Under the pieces are notes generated by a model. The model had not been told where the DNA came from. It was given only the letters and a program-made list of their open reading frames with translations, and made no database searches. A stretch of 64,000 nucleotides of DNA from Dyella_A ginsengisoli (GTDB taxonomy: Bacteria; Pseudomonadota; Gammaproteobacteria; Xanthomonadales; Rhodanobacteraceae). How positions within the stretch are numbered: position 1 is the stretch's first letter; every line of letters starts with the position of its first letter. This document shows, piece after piece, positions 10,575 through 17,729 of this stretch. The stretch spans positions 261,446-325,445 of the forward strand of contig NZ_JADIKM010000005.1 in NCBI RefSeq assembly GCF_044904665.1, read 5' to 3'. The position numbers and the translations under genes are program-made.

Positions 10575-10677
10575 GCGACGCGTGAGACCGGGCGGGCGAG
10601 GAGGAGAGCAGGGCCCGTCATCTCTCATTCCGCACTCCTCTTCACTGACGGCGCGCTCGTTGCGCTAGATTGCCCTC

Positions 10678-11601
10678 ATGACCCGAGCCACCGCCCACGA
10701 TCCTTCCTCATCCGGTGACAACCGCCTGGTGGTGGCGATTTCCTCGCGCGCACTGTTCGACCTTGGCGACAGCCACGAGCTGTTCGAGCGCGACGGCCTG
10801 GACGCCTACCGCAGCTTCCAGATCGAACACGAGGAAGAGATCCTGCAGCCGGGTGTCGCCTTTCCGCTGGTGCAGAAGCTGCTCGGCCTCAACAAGCTGG
10901 CGGGCGACGTGCCGCCGGTCGAAGTGATCCTGCTGTCGCGCAATTCCGGCGACACGGGACTGCGCATATTCAACGCCATCCAGCATTACGGGCTGGAGAT
11001 CAGCCGCGCCGCGTTCACCAGCGGCGCGCCCACCTCCGACTACATCGCGCCGTTCAAGGCGGACCTGTTCCTGTCTGCCAACGCCGAGGATGTCGGGCGC
11101 GCGCTGGCCGCCGGTGTCGCGGCGGCCACGATCCTTCCCAGCACGGCGCCGCCGCGAGCCAGCGAGCAGCTGCGTATCGCCTTTGACGGCGATGCCGTGA
11201 TCTTCGGCGACGAGGGCGAGCGGGTGTCGCGCGAGGAGGGACTCGACGCATTTCACCGGAACGAGCACGAGCGCGCTGCCGAACCGCTTTCTGTTGGCCC
11301 GTTCCGCGGCTTCCTCACCGCCGTGCATCGGCTGCAGGCGGCCTTCCCGGCCGAGAATTCGCCGATCCGCACCGCGCTGGTCACCGCCCGCTCAGCACCG
11401 GCGCACAAGCGGGTGATCCTCACCCTGCGCAAGTGGGGCGTGCGCATCGACGAGGCGCTGTTCCTCGGCGGCCGCGACAAGGGACCGTTTCTCGACGCAT
11501 TCGGCGCCGACATCTTCTTCGACGACTCGCCGGCGAACGTGGAGTCGGCCCGCAAACACGTGGCGACCGGCCACGTGCCGCACGGCGTCAGCAATCGCTG
11601 A
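10678..11601 (+). CDS. 5'-nucleotidase (cytosolic cN-I-like family)
   Basis: The 307-residue protein resembles the 5-nucleotidase family related to animal cytosolic nucleotidase I, HAD-fold enzymes that hydrolyse nucleoside monophosphates. Visible markers are the opening VVAISSRALFDL, the LSRNSGDTGLRIFNAI stretch, an IAFDGDAVIFGDEGE HAD-like motif in the second half, and a final FLGGRDKGPFLDAFGADIFFDD segment. No signal peptide is present, so it acts in the cytosol. The exact substrate preference cannot be read. It is followed by a convergent aldo/keto reductase gene 20 bases away. Confidence 0.85.
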   Translation: MTRATAHDPSSSGDNRLVVAISSRALFDLGDSHELFERDGLDAYRSFQIEHEEEILQPGVAFPLVQKLLGLNKLAGDVPPVEVILLSRNSGDTGLRIFNAIQHYGLEISRAAFTSGAPTSDYIAPFKADLFLSANAEDVGRALAAGVAAATILPSTAPPRASEQLRIAFDGDAVIFGDEGERVSREEGLDAFHRNEHERAAEPLSVGPFRGFLTAVHRLQAAFPAENSPIRTALVTARSAPAHKRVILTLRKWGVRIDEALFLGGRDKGPFLDAFGADIFFDDSPANVESARKHVATGHVPHGVSNR

Positions 11602-11621
11602 CGCGTGCCGGCTTGCGTCGG

Positions 11622-12500
11622 TCAGGGCACCGGATGTCCCTTGCTGGCCGTCCAGATCGCGTACCAGTCCTCGGCATCAAGGCTGACGTCGAGCGCGGCG
11701 ACCGCCTCGCGCAGGCCCTCGACGCGACCCGTGCCGGTGATCGGGTATGGCCGCGAGGGATGGCGCAGGATCCAGCCGTAGGCCAGCGTCGCAAGGCTCA
11801 CGCCGAGACGCGCAGCTATGCCGGTCATTTCATCTCGCACGCGCAAGGCCTGCGCGTCGTCGCCCGCAAACAGTCGTCCGCCGGCCAGTGGCGACCAGAT
11901 CATCGGGCGCAGGCCCAACTGCTGGGCCTGGTCCAGCGTACCGTCGTCCAGCGCGTGCAGCGCCAGCGGCGAGAGCTCCAGCTGGTTGGTGAGCAGCGGA
12001 TGGTGCTGGTGGAGCAGGGCGAACTGGCTGGCGCTGTGGTTGGACACGCCCCAGTGCGCCACCTTCCCTTCGCGGGTGAGCGTGCGGAAGGTGTCGGCCA
12101 GTGCGGCCGCGTCCATCAGGTAGTCGGGGCGATGGATCAGCACGAGGTCGAGCCGATCGGTATGCAGGTTGACCAGGGACTGCTCCACCTGTTTCCGCAC
12201 GTAGGCAGCGCCCGTGTCGTAGTGGTTCACCCGATACGGGCGATCGGCGGAGCGCAACCGGATACCGCATTTGCTCACCAGTTGCATGCGCTGGCGCAAC
12301 GCGGGCGCGGCTTTTAGCGCTTCACCGAACAGGGCTTCGGCCCGGTAGTCGCCGTAGATATCCGCGTGGTCAAAGCTGGTAATGCCAAGTTCCAGCGCCT
12401 GCTCGATCCAGCGCACGCGCGCGGCGACATCAAGGTTCCAGTCCGCAATCCGCCAGAGGCCGGCGATGACGGTGGAGAGCGCAAGAGCTGGCTGTGTCAT
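11622..12500 (-). CDS. Aldo/keto reductase (YdhF-like)
   Basis: This 292-residue TIM-barrel oxidoreductase most resembles the E. coli YdhF subgroup. The catalytic set is readable: Asp44 or Asp47, Tyr49, Lys77 and His123 in LVLIHRPD. A C-terminal ITGTGRVEGLREAV segment is the NADPH-binding loop. I chose the ATG at 12500 (MTQPALALSTVIAGLWR) since the upstream extension is Arg-rich and lacks family resemblance. The physiological substrate is unknown. It lies tail-to-tail with the nucleotidase and 61 bases downstream of the EamA transporter start side, on the same strand as that gene. Confidence 0.9.
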   Translation of the reverse strand: MTQPALALSTVIAGLWRIADWNLDVAARVRWIEQALELGITSFDHADIYGDYRAEALFGEALKAAPALRQRMQLVSKCGIRLRSADRPYRVNHYDTGAAYVRKQVEQSLVNLHTDRLDLVLIHRPDYLMDAAALADTFRTLTREGKVAHWGVSNHSASQFALLHQHHPLLTNQLELSPLALHALDDGTLDQAQQLGLRPMIWSPLAGGRLFAGDDAQALRVRDEMTGIAARLGVSLATLAYGWILRHPSRPYPITGTGRVEGLREAVAALDVSLDAEDWYAIWTASKGHPVP

Positions 12501-12561
12501 GGCGGGCGTGCGGGGCAGGGTGGGCCAGTCTGCCAACCTGCGCCATGGGCGACAAGCGTAG

Positions 12562-13437
12562 CTAGACCAGCTTCTGCCGACGCCACCACGGCGTGACTTG
12601 CCCCTCGCGCACAAGCGTGAACATGCCTGCGCCGAGGATCAGGGCAATGCCGATCAGCATGGGCCAGTCCAGCCGATCGCCGAACAGCCAGTAGCCAAAG
12701 CCGATCGCCCACAGCATCTGGCTGTACTGGGTAGGTGCGATGCGGTTGGCCGGGGCGAGCAGGGTGGCAAGCATCAGGAGGACGCCCGCCAACCCTTGCA
12801 TCAGGCCATACCCGAGCAGCAGCAGCCAGGCATGCCAGTCCGGCCACACGAAATGCGGCAACATCAGCAGCCCGCCGATCAGCAGCGGGCCAATGACCCC
12901 GGCGCCGTAAAGACTGATGCGCTTCTCATGCTGTCCGGCCAGCCGCATGGCCACCATCGACACCGCCCCCGACAGGCCGCACAGGATGGCGGCGAAGTGG
13001 CCGAACCCGAGCTCGCGGAAGCCCGGTCGCAACACCACAAGCACGCCCACGAAGCCGGTGACCACGGCGGTCCAGCGCCGCCAGCCGACATGCTCCTTGA
13101 GAAAAACCACTGAAAGCAGGGTGACGAAGATCGGCATGAGGAAGATCAGCGCGAAGGTCTCTGCCATCGGCAGCAGGGTGAACGCGATCACCGCGGCGAT
13201 GTTGCAGATGCCGCCGGTGACTGCGCGGATCCACCACAGCCCGGGGCGATTGGCGATCACCACGTCGCGCAGGCGATCACCCGGCGAGCGGATCAACGGC
13301 AGTGCGCCGAGACACAGCAGCGCACCGAAGAAGACCGTTTCATAGGCTGGCAGCGCCCCGTGCAGGGATTTCACGCAGGCATCGCTGATGGCGTAAGCCG
13401 CGTAGCAGGCAAAACCGAGGATGACGCCTTTGCGCAT
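12562..13437 (-). CDS. EamA-family (DMT superfamily) membrane transporter
   Basis: The 291-residue protein has about ten hydrophobic helices arranged as two EamA repeats, as in drug/metabolite transporters. Charged residues cluster at the loops (for example SPGDRLRD and LKEHVGWRR, the latter at the typical end of the first repeat). The C-terminus WWRRQKLV is positively charged and should face the cytosol. The exported compound cannot be inferred. It may be co-transcribed with the aldo/keto reductase gene downstream. Its start lies about 100 bases from the end of the integrated element. Confidence 0.9.
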   Translation of the reverse strand: MRKGVILGFACYAAYAISDACVKSLHGALPAYETVFFGALLCLGALPLIRSPGDRLRDVVIANRPGLWWIRAVTGGICNIAAVIAFTLLPMAETFALIFLMPIFVTLLSVVFLKEHVGWRRWTAVVTGFVGVLVVLRPGFRELGFGHFAAILCGLSGAVSMVAMRLAGQHEKRISLYGAGVIGPLLIGGLLMLPHFVWPDWHAWLLLLGYGLMQGLAGVLLMLATLLAPANRIAPTQYSQMLWAIGFGYWLFGDRLDWPMLIGIALILGAGMFTLVREGQVTPWWRRQKLV

Positions 13438-13538
13438 GGGGATCCGGCAGGGGAAACGCGGCCGGTAATTGTCCCATAGGCGGGTGCCCTGGCTGCTCCG
13501 CGGAGGTTCCGGCGGGTTCCCCGTGAGGCTGTCGCGCC

Positions 13539-13579
13539 AAAAAAAGAAAAAGCCCGGCAGGTTGAACCGGCCGGGCCTT
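13539..13579 (-). terminator. Intrinsic terminator on minus strand, probably the original ssrA terminator
   Basis: Read on the minus strand, GCCCGGC pairs with GCCGGGC across an 11-base loop and is followed by a run rich in T (TTTTTC then T7). It points leftward and sits directly outside the distal att remnant at 13580. Nothing outside the element would need it here, so I infer that it ended ssrA before the element inserted. Confidence 0.75.
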
Positions 13580-13598
13580 GAGGTGGCGTCTATCGAAC
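13580..13598. repeat. Distal attachment-site remnant of the ssrA element
   Basis: Read on the minus strand it is GTTCGA-N4-CGCCACCTC. The same pattern, with four different central bases, occurs in the T-arm/acceptor end of tmRNA at 19119-19137. Fifteen of 19 positions agree. The 9-base identical part is the likely crossover zone. Confidence 0.55.
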
Positions 13599-13908
13599 TG
13601 TCGCCGCTAAGCCTTGCTGGGCAACGATTATGGAACGTGATCCGTTCGAGCTACCGTCAAAGTTACCGTCAGGCGACTACGGTTGCCTGCCGACCGACGT
13701 TGGCATGTGGGCCACCGACTCTGCTCCACCTGACTTGTGCCGTCGGCTCTCGCCGGACGGCCATCGGATCGGTCCAGACTCGCGGGAACAATCAGTATGC
13801 GGTAAGCAGAAAGCTCCGTCGTCAGCTCGCGGCCCGGGCGGGTTTAGGTTCAAGCTGAGCAACTTCGCAATGCTAGCCCCACCGGTCTCGATTAACCTGT
13901 AAGCAGAT
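13599..13908. other. Left end of element, no gene; carries integrase arm-like repeats
   Basis: I see no gene in these 310 bases. The only structure is a pair of TACCGTCA-type repeats at 13651-13672 that match a group at the integrase end (18980-19010). A plus-strand frame of 90 codons (13630-13902) is open but has no ribosome site or recognisable family. Confidence 0.5.
13651..13672. repeat. Paired TACCGTCA repeats, candidate integrase arm sites (distal end)
   Basis: CTACCGTCAA and GTTACCGTCA lie 10-11 bases apart, one helical turn. The integrase-proximal end has the same words at 18980-19010. Such paired short repeats inside both ends are typical of arm-type sites of tyrosine recombinases. 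Confidence 0.5.
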
Positions 13909-14187
13909 TCAGTGCCCGTGGGGCGAAGTTGTATACGGATCTTTTGTTCCCACCTTGCCGCTGTACGGGTTCACATTTGGCTTGCTCGACCAGTTGTCGA
14001 CCTTCGTATGATTTGGCTCCGTGCGGAAGCTCGGAGCAACGTAAACACCTGCCTTCGTTACATGACCGCGCACATGCACAATTGAGGAGCGTGGCGCGTG
14101 ATATGCCTTCACTCTGTAGCTTCGAGGCCCCTTGGCGAAGACTGACATGCAGCAAAGTAGCAAGACGGCAACGATGAGAATTTTCAT
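13909..14187 (-). CDS. Small secreted hypothetical protein (VRGH-x-YVAP / NVNPYSGKVGT type)
   Basis: The 92-residue product starts with a clear signal peptide (MKILIVAVLLLCCMSVFA, cleavage after VFA) and is therefore periplasmic or secreted. The mature part has VRGHVTKAGVYVAPSFRTEPN and later NVNPYSGKVGTKDP, a pattern I recognise from small proteins common in xanthomonads and pseudomonads whose function is unknown. The ATG at 14187 has GGAGC seven bases upstream; the preceding in-frame TTG is less likely. It is the last gene of the element and so part of its cargo. Confidence 0.8.
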   Translation of the reverse strand: MKILIVAVLLLCCMSVFAKGPRSYRVKAYHAPRSSIVHVRGHVTKAGVYVAPSFRTEPNHTKVDNWSSKPNVNPYSGKVGTKDPYTTSPHGH

Positions 14188-14233
14188 CAAATTTGCTCCA
14201 TGGCGAGGGTATAGCTACAACCCGCTTCGTTTT

Positions 14234-14572
14234 TCAAATGCAAAAATCAGATTTTGCTACCTGCCACTTCCTTCCTTCTTGATCCGTTCCATCCTCTGCC
14301 ACAGGGCCCAAGTAAGGAAAGCTCATTTCGATCAGGCTTGCTTGCCCTTGCGACCAAAAAATTACAACGTAGGTTGCTAGTCCGTTGTAGTTGAGCGTAT
14401 GTGTTGACTGGTTTAGTTCACTTCCATTGACAATGGTTGCTTCGACTTTGTAGCCGGACGACCATCCGTAGTTAACGGCATATTTGGCGCAGACCGTCGC
14501 CCTCTCGCTCGCACCAGCGGAGCCCGCAAGCAATGACAACGCCACTATCGAAAACAGCGTAAAGGCCTTCAT
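14234..14572 (-). CDS. Small periplasmic hypothetical protein in element cargo
   Basis: I do not recognise this 112-residue protein. It starts with a signal peptide ending in A-G-A-S and is preceded by a strong GGGGAG ribosome site. The mature chain has exactly two cysteines, one near the new N-terminus (TVCAKYAVNYGW) and one second to last (SDFCI), which suggests a disulphide closing the domain. The rest looks beta-rich. Codon use is less GC-biased than in the chromosomal genes. It lies 46 bases upstream of the other secreted gene on the same strand. Confidence 0.75.
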   Translation of the reverse strand: MKAFTLFSIVALSLLAGSAGASERATVCAKYAVNYGWSSGYKVEATIVNGSELNQSTHTLNYNGLATYVVIFWSQGQASLIEMSFPYLGPVAEDGTDQEGRKWQVAKSDFCI

Positions 14573-14788
14573 GCCATTACTCCCCTTGAGTAAAGCGTCA
14601 TTCCTAACCCAAATTCTGAACCTGCAAAGACTTATCGTCTAGCGTCCACGCTGCTGACGGAGATCAGTGGCCACAACTCAGCGCGGGAGCCTGCTCGCCA
14701 CGTCTCTCCGATCTTGCTCGCAGCACCATGATCCGCAAAGGATTTTCCGGGCTGCCTTCCTTACAACTTGCCTGCACTTCATTGTTTT

Positions 14789-15019
14789 TTATTCCGGAAC
14801 CTCGCCAGCACTATCCAACACCAGCGCATCAATCACACTGGAATAGTCGCCCCGCCGCGCACCTATGACACGTAGGGCTTCGTCGCTGGGGTAGTAGTCG
14901 ATTCGAGCATACATAGCGCGGCGGTCGCGCTGCTGCTCCAGCTTTCTGGCCTTGCGCCACGCTTGCCACTCAGCATAGTCACTGGCACTCAAGACCGCTT
15001 GTCCGGGTTCCCAACTCAT
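14789..15019 (-). CDS. Small hypothetical protein, coupled to upstream gene
   Basis: The 76-residue protein MSWEPGQAVLSASDYAEW... is unknown to me. It is charged, has a WQAWRKARKLEQQRDRR helix-like segment and an acidic tail. I chose the ATG at 15019 because it has AGGTGAGG just upstream and overlaps the stop of the preceding gene as ATGA, which implies translational coupling. It belongs to the replication block of the element rather than to the secreted cargo. Confidence 0.7.
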   Translation of the reverse strand: MSWEPGQAVLSASDYAEWQAWRKARKLEQQRDRRAMYARIDYYPSDEALRVIGARRGDYSSVIDALVLDSAGEVPE

Positions 15020-15234
15020 TGCCTCACCTCCTCCCCATGGGCCCGCCACCATGCAGCCGTCTGTTTTTCCTGCCGTCGATAGGCCCAGCGACGAAACGGC
15101 ACCACGTACAGCGCGCAGGTGCCCACGTCGAACCGACGCACGTCACGCGGGCGATTGTTCCAGCCGGGCGAGCGATCAGCAGCAGCCAGCGCCGCCAGTG
15201 CGTCCGGGGGTAGTCTGGTCTTTCCGGTCATCAT
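15016..15234 (-). CDS. Small basic hypothetical protein of the element
   Basis: This 72-residue, Arg- and Trp-rich product (MMTGKTRLPPDALAALAAAD...) has no signal peptide and no motif I recognise. CGAGGAAAAACC before the ATG serves as ribosome site. Its stop overlaps the next start by four bases. It follows the primase gene by 52 bases and is probably in the same transcript. It could be a regulatory or accessory replication protein, but that is only suggested by position. Confidence 0.7.
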   Translation of the reverse strand: MMTGKTRLPPDALAALAAADRSPGWNNRPRDVRRFDVGTCALYVVPFRRWAYRRQEKQTAAWWRAHGEEVRQ

Positions 15235-15286
15235 GGTTTTTCCTCGGTGCCGATAGCCTTGGAAGCTCTCAAGCGCCTAAAGCTGT

Positions 15287-16477
15287 TCATCTATTTAAGT
15301 GTGCTGTTTTGACACTTGGGCCCGTGTGCTGTTTTGACACTTGGGCGAGGTATTTGTCGGGGATTGCGTACATGGCTGGCGTCCTGCCCGTCTGCCCGTT
15401 GCGTGACTCGGCCGTCAGGATCAGGAAGCCGGCGGAAACGGCGCGGCGCAGGTAGGCATAGAACCGCCTGCTGGTGTCGATGCCGTGCTGGCCCTTGAAG
15501 TCAGACCACGGCACGCAAAGGCTTCCATTGTTGAAACCATCGAACCGCCGATAGAACGCCAACACGATGGCGCAGGAGGCGGCGGGCAGCATTAGCCACT
15601 CTGGCGCGTCCAGCAAAGCGTGCGGCAATTGTGCAAAGCCCTGCGAGCCGCAGGCGCTCGCGTTGCGGGCGATGGTGTCCACCTCGTTGGCGCACAGTGG
15701 GGGACGGCAACGTGCGGCGTTGATGCGTTGCAGACGGTCGCTCACGCCTTCCGCTGGTATGCCCTTGCGCACCAGACCGCATGCAAGATCGAACAGCGTG
15801 CTGTTCCGCTCGCCTTCGGGGATCGTGTCCGCCAGCTTGCGTGCTGGTGTGATGCAAGCGCGTGCTGACGCATCGTTTGATGCTTCGCCGGAACCCAACC
15901 ATGCCGCGATGGCCGCATACGGATACGGCGGCCTGCCGTGCTGTTCGATGATGCGTGACGAGAACGGCGCGCTCTTGTTGTGCAAGAAGCCCGGCAGACG
16001 CATAACGCGCGGCAAGTCGCACACCGTCGGGTCACTGGCGAACCGCGACGCTATCGCCTGCTGCATCGGCTTGAATTGTTCCAGCGGCACACCGTCGGCC
16101 AGCCAGTACGCATGCCAGCGTCCGGGCGATGACTCCACGACGATATGGGGCGTCAGCTCCGTGGCGCGAACAGGCGCCAGCGGGGAGCCGTCCAGATCGG
16201 CAAACACGGCGCGGATAGCCTGCACATTGCTGGCCTTGCGCGCGGTGCCGTCACCCGCGTTCACCATGACAAAAACACCGGCGCCCTGCTGATTCAATCG
16301 GGACAGCGCAGCGCCGTGCTTGTTTAGGTCACCGTGAAATACGCGGATCAGGTGCTTGCGTTTACGGCCGCTGTCATCGAGGGTCTGAAACGTGAAACGG
16401 GAACCCAGCGCCGATAAGAACGCGCGTGCCGTCTCCAGATCAATGGCGGGGCTGGCCCATTTTTCAGCGGCTCCCAT
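15287..16477 (-). CDS. RepB-like DNA primase / replication protein of the element
   Basis: The 396-residue protein resembles RepB-type primases of plasmids and satellite elements. Its first half has FADLDGSPL followed by PHIVVESSPGRWHAYW and DPTVCDLPRVMRLPGFLHNK, the pattern of an archaeo-eukaryotic-type primase palm. The middle part (PEGERNSTLFDLACGLVRKGIPAEGV) matches primase C-terminal domains. The last quarter (PWSDFKGQHGIDTSRRFYAYLRRAVSAGFL) looks like a winged helix for origin binding. The 3' end overlaps two 23-base direct repeats. It overlaps the upstream small gene by 14 bases. It should prime autonomous replication of the excised element. Confidence 0.8.
   Translation of the reverse strand: MGAAEKWASPAIDLETARAFLSALGSRFTFQTLDDSGRKRKHLIRVFHGDLNKHGAALSRLNQQGAGVFVMVNAGDGTARKASNVQAIRAVFADLDGSPLAPVRATELTPHIVVESSPGRWHAYWLADGVPLEQFKPMQQAIASRFASDPTVCDLPRVMRLPGFLHNKSAPFSSRIIEQHGRPPYPYAAIAAWLGSGEASNDASARACITPARKLADTIPEGERNSTLFDLACGLVRKGIPAEGVSDRLQRINAARCRPPLCANEVDTIARNASACGSQGFAQLPHALLDAPEWLMLPAASCAIVLAFYRRFDGFNNGSLCVPWSDFKGQHGIDTSRRFYAYLRRAVSAGFLILTAESRNGQTGRTPAMYAIPDKYLAQVSKQHTGPSVKTAHLNR
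15299..15346. repeat. Two 23-bp direct repeats at 25-bp spacing, iteron-like
   Basis: The two copies (15299-15321 and 15324-15346) are identical and lie in the last codons of the primase gene. The 25-base period is not a multiple of three, so the two copies encode different peptides and the conservation is not protein-driven. This is what binding sites for a replication initiator look like. Confidence 0.65.
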
Positions 16478-16745
16478 CGCTACCTCCGATGGCGCTGGAA
16501 TTGCCGTAAAGGGGGGCTGCTGAGTGCCTGCTAATACCCTCTGGCATCAGATCCACTTTCCGTTCTATGCGCGCCAGCAGCGCCATGATTGCGTCTACAC
16601 GGTGCGCAGCCTCGGCCGCGTCGGGTTCGGGATCGTCGGTTGCACCGGCATAGTCGCGCAGGTGACCTTGGGCATCGTCCATGGCCATTGCGGCCAGGTG
16701 AAGTGGGCCCGTGTAGATCGGGCTTTGCGAGTCGAGCCGGTTCAT
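16464..16745 (-). CDS. Small hypothetical protein between alpA and primase
   Basis: The 93-residue protein MNRLDSQSPIYTGPLHLA... is acidic in its middle (DDPEPDAAEAAHRVDAIMALLARIERKVD), where it could form a short coiled coil. I do not recognise a family. Its ATG overlaps the alpA stop as ATGA and its end overlaps the primase start, so it is translated in a coupled chain alpA - this gene - primase. A role as a replication accessory is suggested by position only. Confidence 0.75.
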   Translation of the reverse strand: MNRLDSQSPIYTGPLHLAAMAMDDAQGHLRDYAGATDDPEPDAAEAAHRVDAIMALLARIERKVDLMPEGISRHSAAPLYGNSSAIGGSDGSR

Positions 16746-16966
16746 GCCGCCGCCTCGATCAATGCGCGGATATCCTCGACGCGCCATGCGGTAATGCGGC
16801 CACCAAGCGCGCGGGTCGGTTGCGGATAGCGGCCAGATCGGACGCCGGCCCAGAACGTCGATTTACTAACCGGAATGATTGCCGGGATGGCTGGCGCGTT
16901 GTCAGTCGCGGGTTTGCCGACTATCTGCCAGATGCGCAGGTATCCGGTCTCGGGGAGTGCGTGCAT
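16742..16966 (-). CDS. AlpA-family DNA-binding regulator / excisionase-like
   Basis: The 74-residue protein has the MerR-like helix-turn-helix of AlpA proteins: GYLRIWQIVG, then IIPVSKSTFWAGVRSGRYPQPTRALGGRITAWRVEDIRALIE, in which the recognition helix and the W-R-x-x-D-I-R ending are characteristic. In P4-like elements such proteins control integrase expression and excision. It heads the coupled run to the primase. A direct repeat at 17031-17066, 65-100 bases upstream of its start, is a plausible operator. Confidence 0.85.
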   Translation of the reverse strand: MHALPETGYLRIWQIVGKPATDNAPAIPAIIPVSKSTFWAGVRSGRYPQPTRALGGRITAWRVEDIRALIEAAA

Positions 16967-17027
16967 TGCGGTCTAGCCTCGTGTCGTTGGGAACGAGGTC
17001 AGCCTAGGAAGTGCGCCGCGTGTCTTG

Positions 17028-17066
17028 CCGCTATAGCGGTTTCGTCATCCTCTATAGCGGATTCGT
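17028..17066. promoter_or_regulatory. Candidate operator upstream of alpA: 15-bp direct repeat, 21-bp period
   Basis: CTATAGCGGTTTCGT (17031-17045) and CTATAGCGGATTCGT (17052-17066) differ at one base. The period of 21 bases equals two helical turns, so both copies face the same side of the DNA. The first copy is part of the palindrome CCGCTATAGCGG (17028-17039). This suits a small regulator such as the AlpA protein encoded next. Confidence 0.5.
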
Positions 17067-17633
17067 ATCCGGCTCCAAAGCGCGCGATTCCTCCAGTAGC
17101 CTGCGGATTGCGGCCTCTTTGGGAGTGTTAAACCCCAACGTCTCCAGCTCCCGCTCCACAACGCCACTGGCTCCGCGCACTGGAAGCCCTGCCATCGCAT
17201 CCAATGCGCGAAGTATCCGCAACAGCGTGTTGCGTTCGCGCCCGTCAAACGGCTTTTTCTTGGGCGGCTTATCCTCGCCGACCTCAGGCCATCCACCGGG
17301 TTCAAGGAAGAAGAAGAATGCGCCGCCCCGAAGCTGGCTTGGCAATGCCTTTTCAAGCCATGCCCGAAAGACGGCTTGATCTACTTCTGGCTCGATGTAG
17401 TCGGTCGAATGGTGCCGCCTCGCTTTGCGATTCAACCAGCCATTGGCAGGTTTAAGCTCGCCCGTCTCTAAAGCAGTTTCGGCGGCTCTGAGTAGCGGGG
17501 TAAACGTCCGTGGGTGTGGCGTTCCAAAAACCGGGGTGCGGCCGACGGCCAGGCTCACTGCATCTTCCAGTTTCAGCGGATTGACGAGTAACCACGCCAG
17601 CAACTCATCCGTTTCAGTCGGCTCGCCTGCCAT
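17052..17633 (-). CDS. Hypothetical 193-residue protein between integrase and alpA
   Basis: I do not recognise this protein. It begins MAGEPTETDELLAWLLVNPLK, contains a hydrophobic FFFFLEPGGW stretch in the middle, then a Lys-rich PPKKKPFDGRER and a helical C-terminal half ending in a possible winged-helix-like KEAAIRRLLEESRAL. There is no signal peptide. The ATG at 17633 has AGAGG seven bases upstream; a GTG at 17639 is possible but overlaps that site. It is encoded just downstream of the integrase on the same strand, a place often used for element-specific control genes. Confidence 0.7.
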   Translation of the reverse strand: MAGEPTETDELLAWLLVNPLKLEDAVSLAVGRTPVFGTPHPRTFTPLLRAAETALETGELKPANGWLNRKARRHHSTDYIEPEVDQAVFRAWLEKALPSQLRGGAFFFFLEPGGWPEVGEDKPPKKKPFDGRERNTLLRILRALDAMAGLPVRGASGVVERELETLGFNTPKEAAIRRLLEESRALEPDTNPL

Positions 17634-17729
17634 ACGCACACCTCTGCGCCCTTCAAAGGTGCCGCGCCAGCCGGGGAAGGTGCCCGGTTTTCGGGGATCA
17701 GCCTAGGCGCGGCTTTCAACGGTTTTCGG

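Noticed and set aside
13580..13598. A tRNA or second tmRNA gene at the distal end of the element
   Set aside because: Only a 19-base resemblance to the tmRNA end is present; no cloverleaf or tag frame can be formed.
13630..13902. Plus-strand frame of 90 codons at the left end of the element
   Set aside because: No ribosome site, opposite to all other element genes, no recognisable motif, and it overlaps the arm-repeat region.
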